This document shows positions 8,698-15,975 of a stretch of DNA of 64,000 nucleotides, piece after piece. The stretch comes from Polaromonas sp. (GTDB taxonomy: Bacteria > Pseudomonadota > Gammaproteobacteria > Burkholderiales > Burkholderiaceae_C), in assembly GCF_030680935.1 (NCBI RefSeq), contig NZ_JAUXUP010000030.1, forward strand, positions 1 through 64,000, written 5' to 3'. Within the stretch, counting starts at the first letter, position 1. Each line of letters begins with the position of its first letter. The notes under the pieces are model-generated. The model did not search any database, was not told the DNA's origin, and saw only the letters and a list, made by a program, of their open reading frames with translations. The position numbers and the translations under genes were made by a program.

Positions 8698-10035
8698 ATG
8701 AGCACCGACCACAACAGCGGCGCGGGAGCGCTGCAGGGCGCAGCCATCCCGACGCTCGCCCAGCGGCAGAGACGAAAACTGATTCAGGGTACCGGTGCCG
8801 CCGTCCTGGGCTGTTTTGGCCCATGGTCGGTGCATCGTGCCTGGGCGCAGGCGAATGGCAAGAAGCCCTTGCTGATCGGACTGACCACCGATGACACCGG
8901 TCAATACGGTGCCAGCGGACAGGACGAGCGGCGCGGCATTCTGATGGCGATCGCCGAGGCCAATGAGCGCGGTGGCGTGCTCGGACGCCGCATTGAAACC
9001 GTGCACGCCGACACCGGCGGTGATGCGGTCAAGGCAGCGGCGGTCGCTACCGAGATGTTGAGCGGCAAGGAAGTTGGCTTCCTGATGGGCGGCGTGCACT
9101 CCGGCGCAGCCAATGCCATTTCCAAAGTGGCCCAGAAGTCCGGCTGCATCTATTTCAACACCAATTCCAGTTCACCGACGGAGGCCGGCAAAGACTGTCA
9201 CCGTGTGAAGTTTGTCTGGGACGGCAACGGCACCAACTTTTCAACCTCGGTAGTCAAAGGTGCCATGACGGGTTTTGGCCGCAACTGGTTGTTGCTGACC
9301 AGCGACTACCTGTGGGGCCACAACACGGCCAAGGGCATACGCAGCATTGTCGAAAGCAACGGCGGGCGCATTGTCGAAGAATTGCTGGTACCGCAAAATA
9401 CGCGCGACTTCTCAGCCCAGCTCAAGAAAATCCAGCAACTCAACCCCGGCGTGATTGCTACCGCGGTCGGCGGCGATGATCTCAAGGCGCTGCGTGAGCA
9501 GGTGCGCAAAGCCGGGCTGGACCGCAGCTTTGGCTGGATCAACAACCAGCAGGACTGGCCTGACGTGTACGGCCTGGGCCGGGAGGCCATGTTCGGCATA
9601 TTCGGTACGACCTGGTATTGGGGCCTGACCTTGCCAGGCGTCAAGGAATTTGTTGTCCGGTACCAGCGCGCCAACCCCGGCTACCGCATCAAGGTGCCGG
9701 GCAACGTGTTTTACAACGGGTACGTGGCAACCCACGAACTGTTCAGCGCCATTGAACGGGTTGGATCCACCAACAACCTGAAAATCATCCGCGAACTGGA
9801 AAATCTCAAGGTTCCGGCCATTCGGCGCATGCAGCATGAAGACGCCTACATGAACCCTGTGACGCACCAGTTGCAGCAGAACATTTACATGGCCTCGTAC
9901 AACTCCTTCCCCAAGCAGGAAGACGACATCTTTCGCATCCTCGGGCGGATGCGGCCGGACGAGGTGGAAGACAAGGACGCCATGCAGCAATGCAAGCTGG
10001 AATCGTATGCCCAGACGCCCACTTACGAGCCGTAA
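8698..10035 (+). CDS. Liv-type ABC transporter substrate-binding protein 2 (tandem paralogue)
   Basis: This 445-residue protein starts at ATG 8698, 8 bp after the preceding stop, without a strong Shine-Dalgarno sequence. It closely matches the previous protein over its whole length (shared TNSSSPTEAGKDCHR, VWDGNGTNFS, ELLVPQNTRDF, WINNQQDWPDVYGLG, GTTWYW), so the pair arose by tandem duplication. The signal region has RQRRKLIQ before the hydrophobic core, again Tat-like. The two proteins differ mainly in the signal region and scattered positions, so they may have different but related ligands served by one permease. Confidence 0.88.
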   Translation: MSTDHNSGAGALQGAAIPTLAQRQRRKLIQGTGAAVLGCFGPWSVHRAWAQANGKKPLLIGLTTDDTGQYGASGQDERRGILMAIAEANERGGVLGRRIETVHADTGGDAVKAAAVATEMLSGKEVGFLMGGVHSGAANAISKVAQKSGCIYFNTNSSSPTEAGKDCHRVKFVWDGNGTNFSTSVVKGAMTGFGRNWLLLTSDYLWGHNTAKGIRSIVESNGGRIVEELLVPQNTRDFSAQLKKIQQLNPGVIATAVGGDDLKALREQVRKAGLDRSFGWINNQQDWPDVYGLGREAMFGIFGTTWYWGLTLPGVKEFVVRYQRANPGYRIKVPGNVFYNGYVATHELFSAIERVGSTNNLKIIRELENLKVPAIRRMQHEDAYMNPVTHQLQQNIYMASYNSFPKQEDDIFRILGRMRPDEVEDKDAMQQCKLESYAQTPTYEP

Positions 10036-10076
10036 TCAAGCCCCGCGAAACCAACCCTTCCAACGCAAAGACTTCC

Positions 10077-11006
10077 ATGGATTTCATTTTTCAAATTCTT
10101 CCCCATCTCGTCAACGGCGTTTCGCTGGGTCTGCTGTTCGCGCTCATTGCGCTTGGCTTCATGCTGATTGTGGGGGTCATGGAGACCATCAATCTGGCGC
10201 ATGGTTCGCTCTTTGCGCTCGGCATGTATTTCGCGCTGTTCATGGTGGCGCCGCAGCTTGGCATGTTTCCGGGCCTGCAGGCCTGGTACATGGCCTTTCC
10301 GATCGAAACCCGTTACCTGATTGCGCTGATTCTGGCGCCCATCTTTGTCGGCCTGTTCGGCATGCTGCTGGAGCTGTGCATGCGTCGCACGTATGGCCGT
10401 GACCCGCTTTATGGCTTGCTGCTGACTTTCGGTGCTGCGCTGGTGATTGAAGAGGGCATACGCGTGATCTGGGGCTCGTCCGAGAAGCAACTGGCCTTGC
10501 CGCAGGCCATTTCGGGCGCCTTTCTTCTGGGCGATCTGGTGTACTCAAAGTACCGGTTCTTCGCCAGCGGTTTTGCCATACTGATGATTTTGCTGTTGTG
10601 GCTGTTTCTGCAAAAAACGCCTTACGGTGCCATCATCAAGGCTGGCGCACACGACAGCGAAATGGTGCGCGCACTGGGCATCAATCTGTCGCGCCTGCGC
10701 CTCTTTGTGTTTGGCCTGGGTGTGGCGCTGGCAGCGATTGCCGGTGTGGTGATGGCTCCCATCTGGGGCATCCGGCCGCATGTGGGGGTGGATGCGGTGG
10801 TGCCGGCCTTCCTGATCATTGTGCTCGGCGGGGTGGGTTCGCTCTGGGGGGCGGTGATTGCCGGCTTGATGGTGGGTATGGTGGTTGGCATGACCGGCTC
10901 TTATGCTTCCGAGTGGTCGCTGATGTCCATGTATTTGTTGTTCATCGCGGTGGTGACCTTCCGTTCGCGCGGTTTGTTTGGCAAGAAAAGTGTGCTGGAT
11001 GCCTAG
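10077..11006 (+). CDS. Liv-type ABC transporter permease (LivH-like)
   Basis: This 309-residue inner-membrane permease starts at ATG 10077 (MDFIFQILPHLVNG). Landmarks of LivH are present: SLGLLFALIALGFMLIVGVMETINLAHGS near the start and VPAFLIIVLGGVGSLWGAVIAGL near the end, with multiple hydrophobic helices. It follows the two binding protein genes by 41 bp and would pair with the LivM-like permease encoded divergently at 2437-3450. Splitting the two permeases of one Liv system between divergent operons is uncommon. A GC-rich dispersed repeat follows directly downstream. Confidence 0.9.
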   Translation: MDFIFQILPHLVNGVSLGLLFALIALGFMLIVGVMETINLAHGSLFALGMYFALFMVAPQLGMFPGLQAWYMAFPIETRYLIALILAPIFVGLFGMLLELCMRRTYGRDPLYGLLLTFGAALVIEEGIRVIWGSSEKQLALPQAISGAFLLGDLVYSKYRFFASGFAILMILLLWLFLQKTPYGAIIKAGAHDSEMVRALGINLSRLRLFVFGLGVALAAIAGVVMAPIWGIRPHVGVDAVVPAFLIIVLGGVGSLWGAVIAGLMVGMVVGMTGSYASEWSLMSMYLLFIAVVTFRSRGLFGKKSVLDA

Positions 11007-11060
11007 ATGGGCCCCCCTGGGGGGCAACAGCTGCGGCCCGGCAAAGCCGGTTCCGCGCTG
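11007..11060. repeat. GC-rich dispersed repeat (family 1), copy a
   Basis: The stretch contains inverted CCCCCC/GGGGGG runs and CGGCCCGGCAAAGCCGG. Its reverse complement matches the copies at 52828-52918 and 56255-56428 in order: GCGGAACCGGCTTTGCCGGG, CCGCAG, then CCCCC..GGGGG. It lies between livH and the first dehydrogenase gene and can form hairpins. Confidence 0.75.
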
Positions 11061-11102
11061 TTACTGGACTTGAATATTCGCATGACTGTAGAAAGTTAAT
11101 TG

Positions 11103-11846
11103 ATGAAACCGCTCCAAGATAAAGTCGCGCTGGTCACCGGTGCAGCTGGCACCATGGGTCTGGCGGCGGTACGCGTGTTGCTGGAGGACGGGTGCAAGGT
11201 GGCGATGGTTGATGTGAACCACGAGCGCAACCGTGCGCTGGCTGCGGAGCTGGGCCCGTCTGCCTTGCCCTTTTCCTTCGACATCGGTGATGCCGGCAAC
11301 GTGCTGGAGGGCCATGCGCTGATTGTGGGAGCGCTGGGCCCGGTGGACATCCTGGTGAACAACGCCGGCATTCTCTCCAACAACAAGGTCGAAGCGACCG
11401 ATGCGGGTGAATGGCGACGGGTCATGGGCGCCAACCTTGACGGCGCGTTTTTCCTGGCCCAGCAGGTGGTACCGGCCATGAAGGCCAGGCGCTTTGGCCG
11501 CATCATCAACACCAGCTCGCTCGCGGCCAAAACCGGAGGGTTGACGGCGGGCACCGCTTACTCGGTGTCCAAGGGCGCCATGAGCGCATTGACATTTTCA
11601 CTGGCGCGCGAACTTGCGGCATTTGGTGTGACGGCCAATGCCATCGCGCCTGCCTACGTGCGGACGCCGATGATCACCGAGCAGCTCAACGAAGAGCAGC
11701 GCCAGAAGTTGCTGCGCGATATTCCGGTGGGACGCTTTTGCGAGCCCGAAGAGTTTGCGCATGTGGTGCGTTTTCTGGCCTCTCCGCTGTCGGGGTTCAT
11801 CACCGGTGAGATCATTGACCTGAACGGTGGACTGTTGATGGACTGA
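11103..11846 (+). CDS. Short-chain dehydrogenase/reductase (classical SDR)
   Basis: This 247-residue NAD(P)-dependent oxidoreductase starts at ATG 11103; a TTG directly before it is less likely. Cofactor motif TGAAGTMG is near residue 14, NNAG follows in DILVNNAGIL, the active site has S in NTSSLAAK, Y153 and K157 (YSVSK), and the C-terminal GEIIDLNGGLLMD is typical of the family. It is the first of two SDR genes after the transporter genes on the plus strand. It probably oxidises or reduces a hydroxyl of the imported compound; the substrate cannot be read from the sequence. Confidence 0.88.
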   Translation: MKPLQDKVALVTGAAGTMGLAAVRVLLEDGCKVAMVDVNHERNRALAAELGPSALPFSFDIGDAGNVLEGHALIVGALGPVDILVNNAGILSNNKVEATDAGEWRRVMGANLDGAFFLAQQVVPAMKARRFGRIINTSSLAAKTGGLTAGTAYSVSKGAMSALTFSLARELAAFGVTANAIAPAYVRTPMITEQLNEEQRQKLLRDIPVGRFCEPEEFAHVVRFLASPLSGFITGEIIDLNGGLLMD

Positions 11847-11907
11847 AGGCCTCCAGGCCGCCTTGACTGACTTCCCGCCTTTGCTAGCAACGTTTTACAG
11901 AACACCC

Positions 11908-12717
11908 ATGAGCATCACCCCGCGCATCGATTTCACTTCGGCACTGTCCGGGCTTTTTGACCTGCGCGGTAAAACTGCTTATGTTCCCGGCGGTTATGGC
12001 GGTATCGGCGAGGCGATCGCCTGGGCGCTGGCCCTGGCCGGGGCGCGCGTGGCGGTGTCCGGGCGCGACGAGGGCAAGGCGCAGGCGGTTGCCGCTGCCT
12101 TGCGGGCCGCCGGCCATGATGCGCTGGGCCTGGCCATGGACGCGCACTCGGTGCCACACATCCAGGAATCGGTGGACGCGGTGGCCCGGCACTTCGGTGG
12201 CCTGGACATCCTTGTCAACTGCGTGGGCATGCAGCGCGAGCAGGCCTTGCTGGAGGTCACCGAGGAGGTTTATGACGAGGTGCTTCAGGTCAACCTCAAG
12301 GCGGCGATGTTCCTGGCCCAGGCTGCAGCCAAAAAGCAGATCGAGGGCGGTCGCGGTGGTGCCCAGGTGCATCTGCTGTCGGTGCGTGCCCAGCTTGGCC
12401 TGCGCGGACGCGGCTATTCGGCCTATTGCAGCAGCAAGGGCGGGCTGGTGATGATGATTCGCCAACACGCCAGTGAACTGGCTGTCCATGGCATCACCGT
12501 CAACGGCATTGCGCCTACGGTGGTCCAAACCGACATGGCGCGCCACTGGCTGGAAAACCCGGACACCCGCAAGCAGGTGCTGGACCGCATTCCGCTGGGA
12601 CGCGTTGCGGATCCCCAGGACGTGGCGGGCGCAGCGGTGTTTTTTGCAGCACCGGCAGCGGCTTTTGTCACCGGTCAGGTGTTGTACCTGGATGGCGGCA
12701 TCACCGCTTCGCAATAA
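11908..12717 (+). CDS. Atypical short-chain dehydrogenase/reductase
   Basis: This 269-residue SDR starts at ATG 11908. The active-site pair is intact (Y173, K177 in YCSSK), and it ends GQVLYLDGGITASQ. Two usual motifs deviate: the cofactor glycine motif reads PGGYGGIG where TGxxxGIG is normal, and NNAG is replaced by NCVG. The overall pattern resembles gluconate 5-dehydrogenase-like SDRs, but no specific substrate is assigned. It lies 61 bp after the first SDR and appears to be the last gene of the plus-strand catabolic operon. Confidence 0.85.
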   Translation: MSITPRIDFTSALSGLFDLRGKTAYVPGGYGGIGEAIAWALALAGARVAVSGRDEGKAQAVAAALRAAGHDALGLAMDAHSVPHIQESVDAVARHFGGLDILVNCVGMQREQALLEVTEEVYDEVLQVNLKAAMFLAQAAAKKQIEGGRGGAQVHLLSVRAQLGLRGRGYSAYCSSKGGLVMMIRQHASELAVHGITVNGIAPTVVQTDMARHWLENPDTRKQVLDRIPLGRVADPQDVAGAAVFFAAPAAAFVTGQVLYLDGGITASQ

Positions 12718-12738
12718 GCCACCGCCGCAAGGGGCGAC

Positions 12739-13635
12739 TCAGGTCGCGGGCTTGCGGTTGACCAGCACGATGCCCGCCGCCACCAGCGCCAGCGCCGCCA
12801 GCAGGCTGGGGGTGGCCGCTTCATGGAGCCACAGCGCGCCGAACAGCAGCGCAAACAGCGGCGTCAAAAACACAAAGACAGAAATTTTGGTCGCCGGATA
12901 CCGGCCCAGCATCCACATCCACGCCAGGTAGCTGGCAAATGCGCCCACCACCGTCTGCAACACCAAGGATGTGACGGCAAACGGGCTGAAGGACCCCACC
13001 CACTGTTCGCCGAGTGCCAGCGACAGCAGCGGCAGGGTTACCGTGCTGACGGCCACCTGGTAAAAAAGCAGCTTTTCTGCGGACACTTTGGCCAGCGAGG
13101 ACGCGCGGATGACCACGGTGGTCAGGCCCCACAACATGCCGGCCGTCAACGCCATCACGTCGCCGAGCCAGGTCGATGCCGCGCCAGCGCTGAAGCCTTC
13201 GCGCAGCGCAAAAGCCACCGCCGCAAACGCACAGGCCAGACCCAGCCATTGCACGGGCCTCAGCGTTTCAGACTTCACCCAGATCGGCAACAGGGCCGCC
13301 ACCCAGAACGGTGAGGTGTAGAGAAACACCGTGAGCCGCGAGGCACTGGTGTACTGCAGGCCCACATACAGGCAGGCAAACTCGGCGGCGAACAGGCTGC
13401 CCGCCAGCAGCCCCGCACGCAAAGAGCCGTCGGCGCCAAACAATTTGACGCCGCGCCAGACGCACCACAACAGCAGCAGCACGGTGGCACCGGCAAAACG
13501 GATGGACGCCTGGAAGGCCGGCGGCACTTCCACCAGCGTGGCCTTGACCAGCACCTGCTGAAAGCCCCAGAACAGGCAGCAGGCGAGGAGCAGGGCGATG
13601 GACAGGGTGTCGAGGTGATTTTTGCGTGGGATCAT
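12739..13635 (-). CDS. EamA/DMT family transporter
   Basis: This 298-residue inner-membrane protein has about ten hydrophobic helices in two EamA halves (drug/metabolite transporter superfamily): LLLACCLFWGFQQVLVKATL at the start and GALWLHEAATPSLLAALALVAAG near the end. Family members export or import small metabolites and amino acids. It converges with the preceding dehydrogenase operon and has no obvious functional link to it. The substrate is unknown. Confidence 0.85.
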   Translation of the reverse strand: MIPRKNHLDTLSIALLLACCLFWGFQQVLVKATLVEVPPAFQASIRFAGATVLLLLWCVWRGVKLFGADGSLRAGLLAGSLFAAEFACLYVGLQYTSASRLTVFLYTSPFWVAALLPIWVKSETLRPVQWLGLACAFAAVAFALREGFSAGAASTWLGDVMALTAGMLWGLTTVVIRASSLAKVSAEKLLFYQVAVSTVTLPLLSLALGEQWVGSFSPFAVTSLVLQTVVGAFASYLAWMWMLGRYPATKISVFVFLTPLFALLFGALWLHEAATPSLLAALALVAAGIVLVNRKPAT

Positions 13636-13672
13636 GGTGGGGCGTGCTGGTGCTCAGCTTGCGTGTCCGGCA

Positions 13673-14191
13673 TCACAAGGGGTGCTCGGTGTAAAACCGG
13701 CCGCCGTGAAACAGCAGCGGCGCGGCGCCCGCGCGGTGGCTGCAGCGCTCCACTTCGCCGACAAAAATCACATGGTCGCCTTCTTCATAGCGGCTGCGGT
13801 TGAAACATTCGAAGACGGCAGCAGCGCCCGTCAGCAAGGGGGCGCCGCCCACACCTTCGGTCCAGGCAACGTCGGCCCAACGGCCTTCGCGTCTGGCGGC
13901 AAAACGCTCCGCCAGCTCCTTCTGGTCGGCCGCCAGGATGTTGATCGCGTAGTGCGAACCGGTGCTCAGCGCGGGCAGAGAGCCGGCCGCGCGCGCCAGG
14001 CTCCAGAGCACCAGCGGCGGCTCCAGCGACACGGAGTTGAAGGAGTTGGCGGTCAGCCCGATCAACTCACCGCTGGCGGCGCGCGCCGTCACAATCGTGA
14101 CCCCGGTGGCGAACATGGCCAGCGATGCGCGAAATTCGCGGCCTGAAAAACTCGGGCGGCCAGCCTGGCGGGGGGATACGGGAGGGGACAT
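13673..14191 (-). CDS. Flavin reductase-like domain protein
   Basis: This 172-residue protein belongs to the flavin reductase/FMN-binding family (HpaC-like). FATGVTIVTA, then GLTANSFNSVSLEPPLVLWSL and YAINILAADQKELAERFA are the flavin-binding landmarks, and DHVIFVGEVER and HGGRFYT mark the C-terminal half. Such enzymes supply reduced flavin to two-component monooxygenases or bind flavin as an accessory. No monooxygenase partner is encoded nearby. Start taken at ATG 14191. Confidence 0.85.
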   Translation of the reverse strand: MSPPVSPRQAGRPSFSGREFRASLAMFATGVTIVTARAASGELIGLTANSFNSVSLEPPLVLWSLARAAGSLPALSTGSHYAINILAADQKELAERFAARREGRWADVAWTEGVGGAPLLTGAAAVFECFNRSRYEEGDHVIFVGEVERCSHRAGAAPLLFHGGRFYTEHPL

Positions 14192-14295
14192 GGCTGTAAT
14201 TTACCTGAAGCAGCCCGCACTCCGGGTCTCGCCCGTGCTGGCCGCTGACGGTGCGGTGGCCGCTAAAATTCGGCCATGCGTACTTCCTGTTGTCC

Positions 14296-14458
14296 AGTGT
14301 CCTGTCCCGCAAATAAAGGCGATATGAAATCGCCCATTCAGCCGCCATGCGGCGTTGTTCGTCGTTGCCATAGCTACGGCTATGTCGCCTCCTCCCGCCT
14401 TGCCTGACAGCCGAATGGTCAATTTCATTTCATCACCTTATTTGCGGCACAGGACACT
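14296..14458. mobile_element. MITE-like element 1 with long terminal inverted repeats
   Basis: Left arm 14296-14339 (AGTGTCCTGTCCCGCAAATA onward) and right arm 14413-14458 are imperfect inverted repeats of about 45 bp; the outer ten bases AGTGTCCTGT/ACAGGACACT match exactly. The roughly 73-bp middle contains a CATAGC..GCTATG hairpin and GGCAAGGCGG and CAACGCCGC blocks (read on the minus strand) shared with the element at 35377-35537. It encodes no protein. It overlaps the start of the downstream peptidase gene. Confidence 0.65.
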
Positions 14459-15281
14459 CACGCTGCTGCTGTCTGCCTTGTTTGTTTTGCCAGCCCATGC
14501 GGCAGCGCCTTGCGACGAATTCGTGCGCAAGCTGCCCAACGTCAAACGCAGCCTGTGCGAGGCGGCCAGGCTCGAAGCCACGACCGCCCGCTCCGTCAAG
14601 GGCCAGCCTCTCTGGATGCGCGACATCCAGCCCGACGATGTCCGCTTGCGTGTGCTGGTGCTCGGCGCCATACATGGCGATGAGCTGTCCTCGGCATCGG
14701 TAGCCCTGCACTGGATCCAGCTGGCCGAACAGATGGCGACGCCCTGGTCGCAGGCAGTGCATTGGCGCTTTGTGCCAGCGCTCAACCCTGACGGCCTGCT
14801 GTCCACGCCGCCGCGCCGTGTCAACGCCAACGGGGTCGACCTGAACCGCAATTTTCCAACACCCAACTGGGAGCGCGACGCCAAGGTGTACTGGGAAAAA
14901 CGCACCCGCAAAGACCCGCGCCGCTGGCCCGGGCCGAAACCGCTGTCAGAGCCCGAGTCGGCTTTTTTGCACGGCGAGATGCAGCGCTTCAAGCCGCACC
15001 TGATTGTCAGCATCCACGCGCCGTACGGCGTGCTGGATTTTGACGGACCCTCTGTGCCGCCGTCCAAGCTGGGCCGCCTCTATCTGGACCAGGTCGGCAT
15101 ATTCCCCGGTTCTTTGGGCAACTACGGCGGGGTGCACAAAGGCGTGCCAGTGGTCACCATCGAGCTGCCGAATTCCACGCGCACACCGCTGGATGCGGAG
15201 ATGCGCCAGATGTGGCTGGACTTGCTGCGGTGGATGAGCGAGCGCATGGGCCCCGCTTTGCCCGGCCCGCGGGTGCCCTGA
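14415..15281 (+). CDS. M14 family zinc carboxypeptidase, MpaA-like, exported
   Basis: This 288-residue protein has an N-terminal signal peptide (LTLLLSALFVLPAHAAAP) and the M14 zinc-site motif HGDE (H87, E90), NPDG, and NANGVDLNRNFP. MpaA-type amidases cleave gamma-D-glutamyl-diaminopimelate bonds of murein peptides; a periplasmic role is inferred from the signal peptide. The chosen ATG at 14415 lies in the right arm of a MITE-like element and lacks a clear ribosome site. A second ATG at 14276, before the element, is in another frame and stops at 14408. The element may therefore have replaced the original start region. Confidence 0.75.
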   Translation: MVNFISSPYLRHRTLTLLLSALFVLPAHAAAPCDEFVRKLPNVKRSLCEAARLEATTARSVKGQPLWMRDIQPDDVRLRVLVLGAIHGDELSSASVALHWIQLAEQMATPWSQAVHWRFVPALNPDGLLSTPPRRVNANGVDLNRNFPTPNWERDAKVYWEKRTRKDPRRWPGPKPLSEPESAFLHGEMQRFKPHLIVSIHAPYGVLDFDGPSVPPSKLGRLYLDQVGIFPGSLGNYGGVHKGVPVVTIELPNSTRTPLDAEMRQMWLDLLRWMSERMGPALPGPRVP

Positions 15282-15299
15282 CAGCCGCTGTGGCCCGAG

Positions 15300-15364
15300 T
15301 ATCAAGCGAAATCGGACTGTAGCCCTTATGGGGTGTGCGCAAACAGCTATCAATAGCATAGCAA
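15300..15364. repeat. Dispersed repeat (family 2), copy a
   Basis: Reverse-strand copy of a roughly 60-bp repeat with core GCTATTGA..ATAGCTG, a GCGCA block and an AAGGGCT..GCC block. Other copies lie at 20531-20588, 27780-27838, 39770-39833, 43542-43604, 50371-50437 and 55681-55743. It lies between the peptidase gene and a small convergent gene. Confidence 0.75.
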
Positions 15365-15386
15365 ATTGCAGCCCGATGGGCCAGCG

Positions 15387-15710
15387 TCACGGCCCCTTGA
15401 GCTTCTGGTAGGTCCGGTCCATGGCCGCGTCTTTGCCTGTGTCCTGCAAATTTCGTTTCAGATCGCGTGCTGCTTGCCGCACTTGCGGATCCGGTTGCGC
15501 GTCGGTCATGGCGCTGGTCTGGTCGCGCTCGTGGGGCAAAGCCAGACCGCTTTCATCCGACGCGTCTTGTGGGGTCACGTTTTGCCCCGGTCGCGACCGT
15601 CCTGTGGTCGGCGCCCTGGTTGACATGCCCTCGCTGCTGCCTGGTTCTACAGCCTGCGTGTGGTGAGCCGCTTCACCGCTGGCGGGCCGCGACGGGCTGG
15701 AATTGCTCAT
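15387..15710 (-). CDS. Small hydrophilic hypothetical protein
   Basis: This 107-residue protein starts at ATG 15710 with GGAG eight to eleven bases upstream. It is rich in Ser, Pro, Gln, Asp and Arg, has no membrane segment or cysteine, and looks largely disordered up to a C-terminal helical part with VRQAARDLKRNLQDTGKDAA. I do not recognise a family. It stands alone, converging with the peptidase gene. Confidence 0.6.
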   Translation of the reverse strand: MSNSSPSRPASGEAAHHTQAVEPGSSEGMSTRAPTTGRSRPGQNVTPQDASDESGLALPHERDQTSAMTDAQPDPQVRQAARDLKRNLQDTGKDAAMDRTYQKLKGP

Positions 15711-15975
15711 GTGTTTTCTCCTTTGGGTGACGGTGTTCCTGTCTGCACGATGCCGCATCCCCGTCTTTTGGTCTGTCAGTGCATGAAGTCGCGCCCTGTA
15801 GGAAGGTCTGCTCTCGAAGTCCGAAGGAGGCAGTCACCGCAAGGCCAAGTGCTGCCTGATTCGCCCTGGGCCAGGCAAAAGGCTACGATGTCACCTGCGG
15901 CGTGGGTGTCAGGGACCAGATGGGGCCAGTCGCTGGTGGGCTGACCAAAAAAGGAGAGGCACAGGGGGTTATGAC

